A DNA stretch of 64,000 bases from Enteractinococcus coprophilus. Its GTDB lineage: Bacteria > Actinomycetota > Actinomycetes > Actinomycetales > Micrococcaceae. Location of the stretch: the NCBI RefSeq assembly GCF_006716305.1, contig NZ_VFOU01000001.1, positions 1 through 64,000 on the forward strand, given 5' to 3'. The notes under the pieces were generated by a model. That model did no database searches. It had not been told where the DNA came from and saw only the letters and a program-made list of their open reading frames with translations. Made by a program: the position numbers and the translations under genes. Below, one piece after another: positions 28,206-37,175 of this stretch (position 1 is its first letter; every line of letters starts with the position of its first letter).

Positions 28206-29858
28206 ATGGCAAAATTCTCATCCTCACAATTGAAGATCTTGGCAACCGCCGCCATCGGCGGGCTCGCGCTGGCCGGCTGTGGCGATAGCGGCTCCACCCA
28301 AGACGAAGCAGCCGGTGACCCCCAGTCCGGCGGGACATTGATCTATGCCTCTGGCGACGCCGAACCTGACTGTTTAGATCCCCACTACGGCGGAAACTAC
28401 CCGCAGGGTTTGATCTCAACCCAGTATCTCGAGACTTTATTCACCAAGAATGAGGATGGCGAAACCGTCCCGTGGCTGGCTGAGAGCTCGGAAGTCTCCG
28501 AAGACGGTCTCACCCACACCATTACCCTGACCGATGGCATCACGTTCCACGATGGCACCCCACTGACCTCCGAGGCGATCAAAGCCAATATTGAACACCT
28601 CCAAGACCCGGACACCGCATCCTCCACCGGCTTCCTGGCGGTGCAGAAGGTTGAAGAAGTCGAACTCGTCGACGACCTGACCGCGGAGTTGCACCTGTCG
28701 GCACCAGATAACGCGCTGGAAGAATCCCTGTCTATGCACTGGACCGCGATTCAGTCTCCCGACGCGCTGGCTCGCGACGTCCAAGAAAACTGTGAAGCTC
28801 CGATTGGCACCGGTCCTTTCCAGGTCGATTCCTGGGACCGCGAACAACAAATCAACCTGGTGCGCAACGAAGACTATGTCCTGCCGGTTGAAGACCCAGA
28901 GCGTGAAAACGACCTGGCCTACCTGGACGGCATTACTTGGCGTCTGATCCCCGAGGCTGCCACCCGCTACGCTGCGCTGCAATCCGGTGAAGTTCATATC
29001 ATCGACAACGCCCAACCAGACACCATCCAGTCTGCTGATAATGCCAACATTGGTCACTTGGATTCCCCACGCCCGGGCGCGTCAAACCGCATCGAGCTGA
29101 ACTCCTCGCAGGCACCATTTGATGACCAGCTGGTGCGTGAAGCTTTCATTCGTGCGGTGGATGTTGACGGCGGCATCCAGGCTCTATTCTTCGACACCGC
29201 CCCGCGTTCGCACTCCTTGTTATCCTCGGTCGAGTCGCTGGGCTATTCCGATGATGCGCTGTTTTACCGCGACGTCGACGAGGCCAACGACCTGCTCGAT
29301 GAAGCCGGTTGGACCGACCGCGACGACGACGATGTTCGGATGAAAGACGGCGAGCGCTTAGAGATCGTCATGCCGGTCTCGACCAACCAGTCGGTACCGG
29401 CCGAACAGTCACTGTTTGAGCAGTTCCAAGCCCAGGCCTCCGAAGTCGGTTTTGACATGCAGATCAATCTGTTGGATTTGTCCAGTTGGTATGCCGCACT
29501 AGCTGAGCATAACTACAACCTGGTTTCGGCCCCGTACACCAAAGTTGGCCCGTCTGTGCTGCGCATTTTGTACCACTCATCGTCGATTGAGCCAGCACCA
29601 TCCGGTTATTTCGCAAATAACGCCCAGGTCGATATCCCAGAGCTGGATGAGATCCTAATCCAAGCCGAAGAAACACCCGACGGCGCCGAACGCGCTGACC
29701 TCTACGAACAAGCACAGCAAATGGTGTTAGAAGACTTCTACGTACTGCCGCTGTATGACCAGCAGAACCATTTCCTCTACACCGCTGATGTCCAAGGCAT
29801 GGGTGAGGCTTCGGCCATCGCTGCACCTGAGTACTACAACGTCTGGCTCACCCAGTAA
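28206..29858 (+). CDS. ABC transporter substrate-binding lipoprotein (SBP_bac_5, dipeptide type)
   Basis: A 550-aa extracytoplasmic lipoprotein with a signal peptide and lipobox (LALAGC, cysteine near residue 25). The SBP_bac_5 fold is shown by TITLTDGITFHDGTPLTSEAIKANI (family signature), CEAPIGTGPFQVDSWDR and the C-terminal YVLPLYDQQNHFLYT. It probably binds peptides or another solute such as nickel or glutathione; specificity cannot be read. First gene of a four-gene importer operon. A GTG six bases upstream is an alternative start, and both ribosome sites are weak. Confidence 0.88.
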   Translation: MAKFSSSQLKILATAAIGGLALAGCGDSGSTQDEAAGDPQSGGTLIYASGDAEPDCLDPHYGGNYPQGLISTQYLETLFTKNEDGETVPWLAESSEVSEDGLTHTITLTDGITFHDGTPLTSEAIKANIEHLQDPDTASSTGFLAVQKVEEVELVDDLTAELHLSAPDNALEESLSMHWTAIQSPDALARDVQENCEAPIGTGPFQVDSWDREQQINLVRNEDYVLPVEDPERENDLAYLDGITWRLIPEAATRYAALQSGEVHIIDNAQPDTIQSADNANIGHLDSPRPGASNRIELNSSQAPFDDQLVREAFIRAVDVDGGIQALFFDTAPRSHSLLSSVESLGYSDDALFYRDVDEANDLLDEAGWTDRDDDDVRMKDGERLEIVMPVSTNQSVPAEQSLFEQFQAQASEVGFDMQINLLDLSSWYAALAEHNYNLVSAPYTKVGPSVLRILYHSSSIEPAPSGYFANNAQVDIPELDEILIQAEETPDGAERADLYEQAQQMVLEDFYVLPLYDQQNHFLYTADVQGMGEASAIAAPEYYNVWLTQ

Positions 29859-29865
29859 GTAGTTC

Positions 29866-30807
29866 ATGCACATCATCACGTGGTTGGCCCGCCGGGTAGG
29901 AGCCGCAGCTATTTTGCTGTGGCTTGTGGCCACCGTCATCTTCATCGCCATCCGGTTCATCCCGGGTGATCCAGCCGAAGCCATCATGGGAGGACCCGGC
30001 TCCCAGGCTTCGGCCGAAGCCTTAGAAGCCGCCCGCGAGCAGTACCATCTCAACGAGCCCATCTTGGTGCAATACGGGCTCTACCTGGGGAAACTCGCGA
30101 CCGGTGATCTGGGGACCTCTTACGCCCAGCACCGCCCGGTTGCGCAAGTCATGGCCGAAATGCTGCCGGCAACGTTGCAACTGACGCTCATTGCATTAGT
30201 CATCGCCTGGTTGATCGCGTTTGTCATGGCCGCCATTGCCGCGCGCAGCTCTCGCATTGGTCAGGCGATGGGCACCATTATCGAAGTTATCGCCGCTGCC
30301 ATCCCCCACTTCTGGTTGGGCGCGATGCTGATCATTATCTTTTCGACCTGGCTGGGTTGGTTGCCAGCCGTGGATACCGGCACTGTGCAGGGCATCATTC
30401 TGCCCGCCGTTACCCTGGCCATCCCACTGTCGGGTTTCCTTGCACAATTGATGCGCGACAGTTTATTGACCGCGATGAACTCGCCGTTCGCATTAGCGGC
30501 CCGTGCCCGCGGAGCCTCCGAAGGTCAGGTCTTCTTCCGCCACGGTTTCCGACACGCAGCCCTACCTGCACTCAATCTCACCGGTTGGGCGGTCGCGGCT
30601 TCGATCTCGGGGGCCGTCGTCGTTGAAGAAGTCTTTGCACGCCCCGGCCTGGGGCGCTCGCTTCTTGGAGCAGTATTGTCTCGGGATATGCCCATGGTCA
30701 CCGGCATCGCGCTGTTCTCAGCACTGATCTATATGGTGGTGATGCTGGTGGTCGAGACGATCGAAGCGTTCATTAATCCTGCAGCGGCACGAGGTGATGA
30801 CCAGTGA
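29866..30807 (+). CDS. ABC transporter permease (DppB/OppB type)
   Basis: A 313-aa membrane permease with six hydrophobic segments. Typical DppB features are VIFIAIRFIPGDPAEAIMGG near the N-terminus, the GDLGTSYAQHRPV motif and the EAA loop (FALAARARGASEGQVFFRHGFRHAALPAL). It begins seven bases after the binding-protein stop and its end overlaps the next permease by four bases. Confidence 0.92.
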   Translation: MHIITWLARRVGAAAILLWLVATVIFIAIRFIPGDPAEAIMGGPGSQASAEALEAAREQYHLNEPILVQYGLYLGKLATGDLGTSYAQHRPVAQVMAEMLPATLQLTLIALVIAWLIAFVMAAIAARSSRIGQAMGTIIEVIAAAIPHFWLGAMLIIIFSTWLGWLPAVDTGTVQGIILPAVTLAIPLSGFLAQLMRDSLLTAMNSPFALAARARGASEGQVFFRHGFRHAALPALNLTGWAVAASISGAVVVEEVFARPGLGRSLLGAVLSRDMPMVTGIALFSALIYMVVMLVVETIEAFINPAAARGDDQ

Positions 30808-31595
30808 CCCGCACCGGGAAGTTCCTTGCCGGCGTGTTCGTGGCCCTCATCGCCGTCGCTGCCCTGTTTCCATCGTTGCTGGCACCAGGCAGCCCCCTAG
30901 CCGTGCATCCGGCCGAAGCATTCGAATCCCCGTCGTTACGCCACCCTTTTGGCACCGATGAATCCGGCCGCGATATTTACACCCGTGTCGTCCACGGCAC
31001 GGCCGATTCGTTGACCATTGGTCTTGCGGCCACCGGATTGGGTATGGGCATCGCCGTCGTCCTGGGCATTATCACGGCGTTCGCGCCACGCTGGATTGAC
31101 TCGGTGATTCTGCGCGGACTTGAAGTGCTGTATGCGATTCCTACTTTATTGATGGCGTTGATCATCATCGCATTTACCGGGCCCGGGACCACCCCCGCGA
31201 TTATCGCCGTAGGGCTATCCACTGCCCCGGGCTATGCTCGGCTGATTCGTACCCATCTGCGCACCTTGGTGAACTCTGAGATGTTCGACGCCGCCACGGT
31301 CCTTGGACACTCCACCTGGCGCAAAGTCCGCAACCATCTGGTCCCGAATACGCTTACGACCCTGTTAGCGCTGGTCACGTTGGGTATTGGCCAGGCGGTC
31401 ATTTGGGCCTCTGCGCTGTCATTTCTCGGGTTGGGAACGCCGCCTCCGGCACCCGAGTGGGGTGCGATGCTGGCGTCCGGCCGCACATATTTACATTTTG
31501 CCTGGTGGATGACGGTGTTTCCTGGGCTTGCGATTGTCACCGTTGCCGCCGGGGCGACTCTGTTAGGGCGGTCGGTTACGCGGAGGAGCACATGA
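30804..31595 (+). CDS. ABC transporter permease (DppC/OppC type)
   Basis: A 263-aa partner permease. It carries HPFGTDESGRDIYTRVVHGT, the hallmark N-terminal periplasmic motif of DppC proteins, and the EAA loop FDAATVLGHSTWRKVRNHLVPN. Its GTG overlaps the dppB stop and its ATGA overlaps the ATPase start, so all three are translated together. Confidence 0.92.
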   Translation: MTRTGKFLAGVFVALIAVAALFPSLLAPGSPLAVHPAEAFESPSLRHPFGTDESGRDIYTRVVHGTADSLTIGLAATGLGMGIAVVLGIITAFAPRWIDSVILRGLEVLYAIPTLLMALIIIAFTGPGTTPAIIAVGLSTAPGYARLIRTHLRTLVNSEMFDAATVLGHSTWRKVRNHLVPNTLTTLLALVTLGIGQAVIWASALSFLGLGTPPPAPEWGAMLASGRTYLHFAWWMTVFPGLAIVTVAAGATLLGRSVTRRST

Positions 31596-33223
31596 GCCAG
31601 GCAGCTGTTGAAGTCAAGAACCTCTCGGTGTCGTTTCCCGGGCATGGCAAGTCTGTGATCGAAGCGGTCAAGAACGTCTCGTTCAAGCTCACACCAGGCA
31701 AGGCCTTAGGTATTGTGGGTGAGTCTGGTTCAGGAAAATCGGTGACCGCTCGCGCGCTGTTAGGTCTCGCAGGAGGGCAGGTGACCGCCGATGTCCTCAA
31801 TATTCTGGGCACGGATGCCAGAAAGCTGCCGGATGCTCAGTGGCGCGAGCTGCGCGGTGGCAAGGTGGCGATGATCTTGCAAGATGCGCTGAATAGTCTG
31901 GATCCGCTGCGTCCGATTCACCGGGAGATCGCCGATGCGCTGCCCTTAGCGCGGAAAGCACGGAAACATGCCGCGGTCGAGGCGCTGCGCCGTGTCGAAA
32001 TGCCTAACCCCACGGTGCGCGCTGATCAACGCAGTCCACAACTCTCGGGGGGCATGCGTCAGCGTGCACTGATCGCCCAGGCCATGATTGGCAATCCGGC
32101 TGTGGTGGTCGCGGACGAAGCAACCACCGCGCTCGATACTCGGCTGACACGACTGGTGTTGGATCAACTGCACGAGCTCACCACTCAAGGCATCGCACTG
32201 GCGATCATCTCGCATGACCTGGCACAAATCGCTCAAGTAGCTGACGAGATTATCGTGATGCGTCACGGCGAGATCGTCGAGGCGGGGTTAACTGATCAGA
32301 TCCTCGAACGTCCATCCCATGATTACACCAAGCAATTGCTCGCTGCGGTCCCGGCGGGGGTTCCGCGATTTGTTCCGTTGGCCCGTGAGGTATCCCAGGG
32401 TGCCACGCCACAGGCGGGTCTCCCCCGGTCAGAAGCATCACGCAAGGCCACCGATGAACTTGCAGTTGAGGTCACGGGGTTATCGAAAACCTTCGGTGAT
32501 CACGTTGCGGTCGACGACGTCTCGTTGTCCATTGGCAAAGGCGCCACGCTGGGTTTGGTCGGTGAGTCCGGATCCGGGAAGACCACAACCGCTCGCATGA
32601 TCCTGGGCTTGACCGCGCCAGACACCGGTACGGTGCATATCTTCGGTGAGCAATTCACGCCGGCTAAAGAAATTGAACGTCGCGCCCTCCGCGACCGAAT
32701 CGGAGCCATTTATCAGGATCCGCTTGCGTCCTTCGACCCACGCTATTCGGTATCTCAGATCCTGATCAACGCTCTATCTCAGGGCACGACTTCAAGAGCA
32801 CGCCAGTATCGCAAACGGGCCGAAGAACTGCTGGAAACGGTAGAGCTAGACAGCTCTGTGCTGAGTCGGTATCCCCGAGAACTGTCTGGTGGACAGCGAC
32901 AACGCCTCGCGATCGCTCGCGCGTTAGCTCCAGAACCGGATATCCTGATCCTGGACGAGCCGGTATCAGCCTTGGATGTTTCAGTTCAGGCCACTGTCTT
33001 GGACCTCTTGGATCGCATCCAACTGGAAACAGCAACGAGTTATCTCTTTATCACCCACGATCTCGCGGTCGTGGAGCACATGTCCGACACGATCGCGGTC
33101 ATGACGAACGGTCAACTTGTCGAAACTGGGATCGCCGAACAGATCCTGAATCATCCACGGCACACCTATACTCAAGAACTCATGGCTGCAGCGCCTACGT
33201 GGGGTATCAACCGCGCTTCATAA
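31592..33223 (+). CDS. Fused dual ABC ATP-binding protein (DppD-DppF type)
   Basis: A 543-aa cytoplasmic ATPase with two complete nucleotide-binding modules. The first (about 1-270) has Walker A GESGSGKSVT, signature LSGGMRQRALIAQ and VADEATTALD. The second (about 285-540) has GESGSGKTTT, LSGGQRQRLAIAR and LILDEPVSALDV. Most dipeptide importers use two separate ATPases; fused versions are common in actinobacteria. The ATG at 31592 has a strong GGAGG and overlaps the dppC stop by four bases. Confidence 0.93.
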   Translation: MSQAAVEVKNLSVSFPGHGKSVIEAVKNVSFKLTPGKALGIVGESGSGKSVTARALLGLAGGQVTADVLNILGTDARKLPDAQWRELRGGKVAMILQDALNSLDPLRPIHREIADALPLARKARKHAAVEALRRVEMPNPTVRADQRSPQLSGGMRQRALIAQAMIGNPAVVVADEATTALDTRLTRLVLDQLHELTTQGIALAIISHDLAQIAQVADEIIVMRHGEIVEAGLTDQILERPSHDYTKQLLAAVPAGVPRFVPLAREVSQGATPQAGLPRSEASRKATDELAVEVTGLSKTFGDHVAVDDVSLSIGKGATLGLVGESGSGKTTTARMILGLTAPDTGTVHIFGEQFTPAKEIERRALRDRIGAIYQDPLASFDPRYSVSQILINALSQGTTSRARQYRKRAEELLETVELDSSVLSRYPRELSGGQRQRLAIARALAPEPDILILDEPVSALDVSVQATVLDLLDRIQLETATSYLFITHDLAVVEHMSDTIAVMTNGQLVETGIAEQILNHPRHTYTQELMAAAPTWGINRAS

Positions 33224-33285
33224 CCTCACGAACCCTCGCCAACCAGATCGTGACGCATATCACCCGGATCGTTAGGGTCATAGAT

Positions 33286-33759
33286 ATGGCTACACCCGAC
33301 TTCGACACGGCACGACTCCCCGCTCCGGCCCTCTGGGGTCTCACCGCGATGCTCGCGGTGACGGGGTGCGGGATGTCTGATGAGGTTGGCGAGGTCGAAC
33401 CAGTCAACTTCAAGAGTGTGGATGAATTATTCGAAGCTGTTGATCGTCACCTGGAGTGCCCAGAAGACACTAGTGGAGATTATGCTTTCGACGCCGGCGA
33501 AGAGCATGGACTGCTGAGCGGCCGACGGTGCGCCGAAAGCATTGTCATGGCTTATTCAGATAATGAAGTCGTCATCGAGGAGATTCAGGACAGGATGGCC
33601 ACAGCCCAAGACGGTGCGTTGCCGATGGTACATGATGCCACGTGGTTCGTCGTGGATATCACCGAGGTCGCTGGGAGCGATCTGGAGCTCGCGCACCCCG
33701 CCTCGCGAGATCTTGAAGCTTTGGCTACCGCGCTTCGTACCGACTACACGGAGCTCTAA
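33286..33759 (+). CDS. Small putative lipoprotein
   Basis: 157 aa, not recognised as a named family. The N-terminus has a hydrophobic stretch and a lipobox-like LAVTGC (cysteine near residue 28), although the n-region is longer than usual and has few positive charges. The rest is acidic and soluble. An AGGG lies eight bases before the ATG at 33286. It follows the ABC operon by 62 bases and may be transcribed with it. A strong terminator follows. Confidence 0.6.
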   Translation: MATPDFDTARLPAPALWGLTAMLAVTGCGMSDEVGEVEPVNFKSVDELFEAVDRHLECPEDTSGDYAFDAGEEHGLLSGRRCAESIVMAYSDNEVVIEEIQDRMATAQDGALPMVHDATWFVVDITEVAGSDLELAHPASRDLEALATALRTDYTEL

Positions 33760-33781
33760 CCACTTCATCACATAGACGCTT

Positions 33782-33814
33782 GAAGCCTCGGACAGCTGAG
33801 CTGTCCGAGGCTTC
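33782..33814. terminator. Bidirectional terminator
   Basis: A 15-bp perfect stem (33782-33796 with 33800-33814) with a TGA loop and flanking TCTT lies between the converging lipoprotein and creatinase 2 genes. Confidence 0.88.
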
Positions 33815-33856
33815 TCTTACGCAGCATGCTCTGGGTGGTTTCAGAGCCAGCTTTTA

Positions 33857-35098
33857 CTACGCGTCGATAATGTTATGTTCTGGGCCGTATGGGAACTTAG
33901 TGATGTTTTCTGCACCATCTTCTCCGACCACGAGGATGTCGTGTTCGCGGTAGCCACCGGCGCCCGGCTCGCCTTCCATGACCGTGATCATCGGTTCTAT
34001 CGACACGACCATGCCAGGTTCTAGCACTGTATCGATGTCTTCGCGCAGTTCTAGGCCTGCTTCGCGTCCGTAGTAGTGCGACAGCACCCCGAAGGAGTGG
34101 CCGTATCCGAAGGTGCGGTTCGACAACAGACCGTGTCCGATGAAGATTTCATTCAGTTCATGTGCGATGTCTTTACAGACTGCACCGGGCTTGATGAGTT
34201 CGAGACCGGCTTCGTGAACTTCCACATTTGCTTTCCACAGCTCTAACGTACGAGCGTCCGGTTGTCCCAGGGTCAATGTCCGTTCGAGAGCGGTGTAATA
34301 GCCCGATGTCATTGGGAAGCAGTTCAGGGACAGCAGATCGCCGCGCTGCAGTTTGCGAGTGGTTGCCCAGTTATGTGCACCGTCGGTGTTGATACCCGAC
34401 TGGAACCATACCCAGGTGTCACGTACCTCTTGGTCTGGGAAGGTCTTGGCAATTTCGTGGGTCATTGCTTCGACACCGATCAGTGCGACTTCGTATTCGG
34501 TAATACCTTCGCGGATCGCGGCCTTGATTGCCTCACCGCCGATGTCACCGATGCGGGCACCGTGCTTGATGACCTCAATTTCTTCGGCGGATTTGATCAT
34601 GCGCTGACGCATCGCTGCCTGGGAAATATCCAACAGCTGGGCGGATGGGAAGGTGTCCTGGAGTGCCCTGCGCTGCATCGTGGTCACAGTGTCGTCTTCG
34701 ACGCCGATGCGCTTAGCGCTGATGCCCTGGCGGGCAAGGGCTTCCTGTAGGCCGTAGTAGAAGTTGTCGCGGCGCCAGTCGGTGTAGACGATGTTGTCAC
34801 CGTAGCTGGTTCGCCATGGCATGCCGGCATCAATGTTGGCAGTCACCGAAATGGATTCCTGTGCTGTCACAACCAACGCGTAGGAGCGACCGAAGTATGT
34901 GAAGAGGAAGTCCGAGTAGTACTTGATGCTCTGATAGCTCGTCAAGATCACTGCGTCGAGTTCTTTTTCGGCCATGATTGAGCGCAGACCAGTCAAACGA
35001 CGCTCAAATTCGGCGTCCGAGAAAGTCAGCGGCTGCTTTTCTCCATTATGGAGGGTCTTCAGACGCTCTAGTTCGCTGACATTCGTGACATTAGCCAT
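33857..35098 (-). CDS. Creatinase (creatine amidinohydrolase), paralogue 2
   Basis: It hydrolyses creatine to sarcosine and urea. The 413-aa protein is clearly homologous to paralogue 1 at 17.8 kb, with GINTDGAHNWATTRK (catalytic His), DLLSLNCFP replacing the M24 metal-ligand aspartate, YGHSFGVLSHYYGR and GGYREHDILVV. The ATG at 35098 has a strong AAGGAG; longer upstream starts are rejected. Unlike paralogue 1, its promoter carries the three-half-site element and a CRP-like box shared with creatininase, so this copy is probably the inducible one. Confidence 0.9.
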   Translation of the reverse strand: MANVTNVSELERLKTLHNGEKQPLTFSDAEFERRLTGLRSIMAEKELDAVILTSYQSIKYYSDFLFTYFGRSYALVVTAQESISVTANIDAGMPWRTSYGDNIVYTDWRRDNFYYGLQEALARQGISAKRIGVEDDTVTTMQRRALQDTFPSAQLLDISQAAMRQRMIKSAEEIEVIKHGARIGDIGGEAIKAAIREGITEYEVALIGVEAMTHEIAKTFPDQEVRDTWVWFQSGINTDGAHNWATTRKLQRGDLLSLNCFPMTSGYYTALERTLTLGQPDARTLELWKANVEVHEAGLELIKPGAVCKDIAHELNEIFIGHGLLSNRTFGYGHSFGVLSHYYGREAGLELREDIDTVLEPGMVVSIEPMITVMEGEPGAGGYREHDILVVGEDGAENITKFPYGPEHNIIDA

Positions 35099-35215
35099 GT
35101 GGTTCTCCTTGAAAATCCTCAGCCCGTGTGCTTGGTGCTGAACCATAGTGGTGAATAGGTTTTGAGCCTCGCGGGCTGAATCCCGCCGCTCTGATATGGA
35201 AACCGGCAACCGATC

Positions 35216-35275
35216 AAGTTGCGATCAGTGCAACGCCGTTGCATCCAGGATATGTGTGAGTATCCTCACTGTCAA
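35216..35275 (-). promoter_or_regulatory. Promoter and three-half-site operator of creatinase 2
   Basis: On the minus strand, -35 TTGACA (35275-35270) and -10 TATCCT (35252-35247) have 17-base spacing. The spacer is AGTGAGGATACTCACA (complement of 35255-35270), one mismatch from TGTGA-N6-TCACA. The element TGCAAC-GGC-GTTGCA followed after six bases by GCAACTT (complement of 35216-35243) overlaps the predicted start. The same layout recurs at three other promoters. Confidence 0.72.
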
Positions 35276-35336
35276 GAGGGTTTTGGAAAATCTTTCAAAC
35301 CTTGCCATGAGGTCGCCTGACGGCATCAGAACACGC

Positions 35337-35375
35337 CAAAACGGGCGCTTCCCGTGAGGGAAGACACCCGTTTTG
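35337..35375 (-). terminator. Terminator of the creatininase-BCCT operon
   Basis: A nested hairpin: outer CAAAACGGG (35337-35345) with CCCGTTTTG (35367-35375), inner CTTCCC (35348-35353) with GGGAAG (35358-35363). It starts 15 bases after the BCCT stop. Confidence 0.85.
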
Positions 35376-35389
35376 CCTGCCCCCAAAGG

Positions 35390-37174
35390 TTAGGACAAGT
35401 TATCACCGGATCCTGGCGGACGTGAGGAGACAGTAGTGGCGTCATCAGGTGACTCCACGAAACCCTCACCGTCGGGGTCAGGAATTAGCACCAGGTTTGG
35501 ATCCGGGTCATTGATGGCCCGCTCCATACGACGAATCTGCTTATTGCGCTTATGTAGTCGTCTAATCAGGTTGGCGATCATGAGCAGGATGACAAACGAG
35601 AACGGGAAGGCGCCGATGATGGTTCCGGTTTGGACGGTGTCTACGACTGCCTCACCACCGATCGACAATAAGACAGTTGCCACGGTGCCAATACTCACGA
35701 CCAGCACGACACGGAAGACCGGACTGGATTTGCGCGGTGCCGTCACGAACTCACCTAACGCATACGTACCAGCGTCCAGCGAGGTGATGTAGTAGGTAGC
35801 CACCAGCACTGTCGCAACGACAAGCAAGATGGTTCCAATCACCGGGATCTGATCGAGCATCGCGAATAGCCCGCTTGAGGTGTCAGCTGCGACCTGTTCA
35901 CTAATAGAGCGGCCCAACTGGTCGTCATAGTAGATCGATGCAACGCCGATGACGCCGACCCAGACCATCACAATAAGCGACGGCACAACGGTCACACCGA
36001 GGACGAATTCGCGAATCGTCCGCCCACGGGAAATGCGTGCCACGAAACCCGCTACGAACGGCGAGAAAGCAATAACCCAGCACCAGATAAAGACCGTCCA
36101 CCAGCCGTTCCAGCTATCCTGCCACGTATCGAGCGACCCTGCGGCAAGCTGGAAGTCGGTGAAGAAGCTCATCGACAAGAAATGCTGACCGAATGTACCA
36201 AAAGTTTGGGTCATGGTTGAGAGCATGTAAATCGTCGGGCCGAAGATGAACACCGCTACAACAAGTATGATACTCAGAATCGAGTTCAGTCCAGATAATC
36301 GGGCCATACCTTTGTTAATGCCAACAAAGGCTGAGATGCCCGTCACGGCAGCGAAAGCACCGATGACGATCATCCACATGACCGGTCCTGACTCGAGTCC
36401 GGTAAACGACGTAATACCTGAGCCGAACTGCATCGCCGCAAAACCGAATGATGTTGCCAAACCGAGCACTGTGGCGATGATTGCCAAGAGTTCGATTACC
36501 ACACCAGCCGGGCGCTGTACTTTCTTGGGCAGGATATCAACGGTCGCTTCGCGGAAGGTTAGCGTCTTACCCAGGTTGTGATGCGAGTATGCCAAGCAGA
36601 GCGCCACGACGCAGTACATCGCCCAGGCTGTCAGTCCCCAGTGGAAGTACGTCCAGACGATCGCGCCTTCTTCTGCTCCACCTGTTCCCACAACAGGGAT
36701 GACAGGGTTGTCATCCCGCAGCATGATGGGTTCAGCTACCGACCAGAAGATCAGCCCGATGCCCTGCCCGCACGCAAAGAGCATAGAGTACCACGCGAAG
36801 CGCCCGTGCAAAGGTTTTGCCTTCGGACCACCAAGACGAACTTTGCCGAATTTACTAAAGGCCGCCCAAATACATACGATCAGTGCAACCAGCGAGTACA
36901 CGATGAATAGCCATGTGAATTCACCGGTAACAAATGTCCGCAGCATCGAAATAGCTGCGGCTGCACCATTTGGGTTGACGATGACCCAGATAACCGCGGC
37001 AACTATGAGTACCGGCGGAATAATCATGATGAGCAGTCGGTCTAGGGGTGGGATTTGTCGGCCCATGAACCGGGGCACTTCAACCGGGGGCTGTTCATCG
37101 GACTCCACGGGCTGCTCTCCTGCATATTCAACCGACACTTCGGAAGATTTTGTCGTAGTTTTGGCACTGGTCAT
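35390..37174 (-). CDS. BCCT-family betaine/carnitine/choline-type transporter
   Basis: A 594-aa integral membrane carrier with 12 predicted helices. Family signatures are GQGIGLIFWSVAEP, WTYFHWGLTAWAMYC (substrate-box tryptophans) and the long BCCT signature beginning WNGWWTVFIWCWVIAFSPFVAGF, followed by RISRGRTIREFVLG. Both termini are charged, as in osmoregulated members. The ATG at 37174 is one base after the creatininase stop, so the two are translationally coupled. BCCT carriers move quaternary ammonium compounds and carnitine; here creatine, creatinine or betaine is the inferred substrate. The terminator follows at 35337. Confidence 0.9.
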   Translation of the reverse strand: MTSAKTTTKSSEVSVEYAGEQPVESDEQPPVEVPRFMGRQIPPLDRLLIMIIPPVLIVAAVIWVIVNPNGAAAAISMLRTFVTGEFTWLFIVYSLVALIVCIWAAFSKFGKVRLGGPKAKPLHGRFAWYSMLFACGQGIGLIFWSVAEPIMLRDDNPVIPVVGTGGAEEGAIVWTYFHWGLTAWAMYCVVALCLAYSHHNLGKTLTFREATVDILPKKVQRPAGVVIELLAIIATVLGLATSFGFAAMQFGSGITSFTGLESGPVMWMIVIGAFAAVTGISAFVGINKGMARLSGLNSILSIILVVAVFIFGPTIYMLSTMTQTFGTFGQHFLSMSFFTDFQLAAGSLDTWQDSWNGWWTVFIWCWVIAFSPFVAGFVARISRGRTIREFVLGVTVVPSLIVMVWVGVIGVASIYYDDQLGRSISEQVAADTSSGLFAMLDQIPVIGTILLVVATVLVATYYITSLDAGTYALGEFVTAPRKSSPVFRVVLVVSIGTVATVLLSIGGEAVVDTVQTGTIIGAFPFSFVILLMIANLIRRLHKRNKQIRRMERAINDPDPNLVLIPDPDGEGFVESPDDATTVSSRPPGSGDNLS

Positions 37175-37175
37175 G

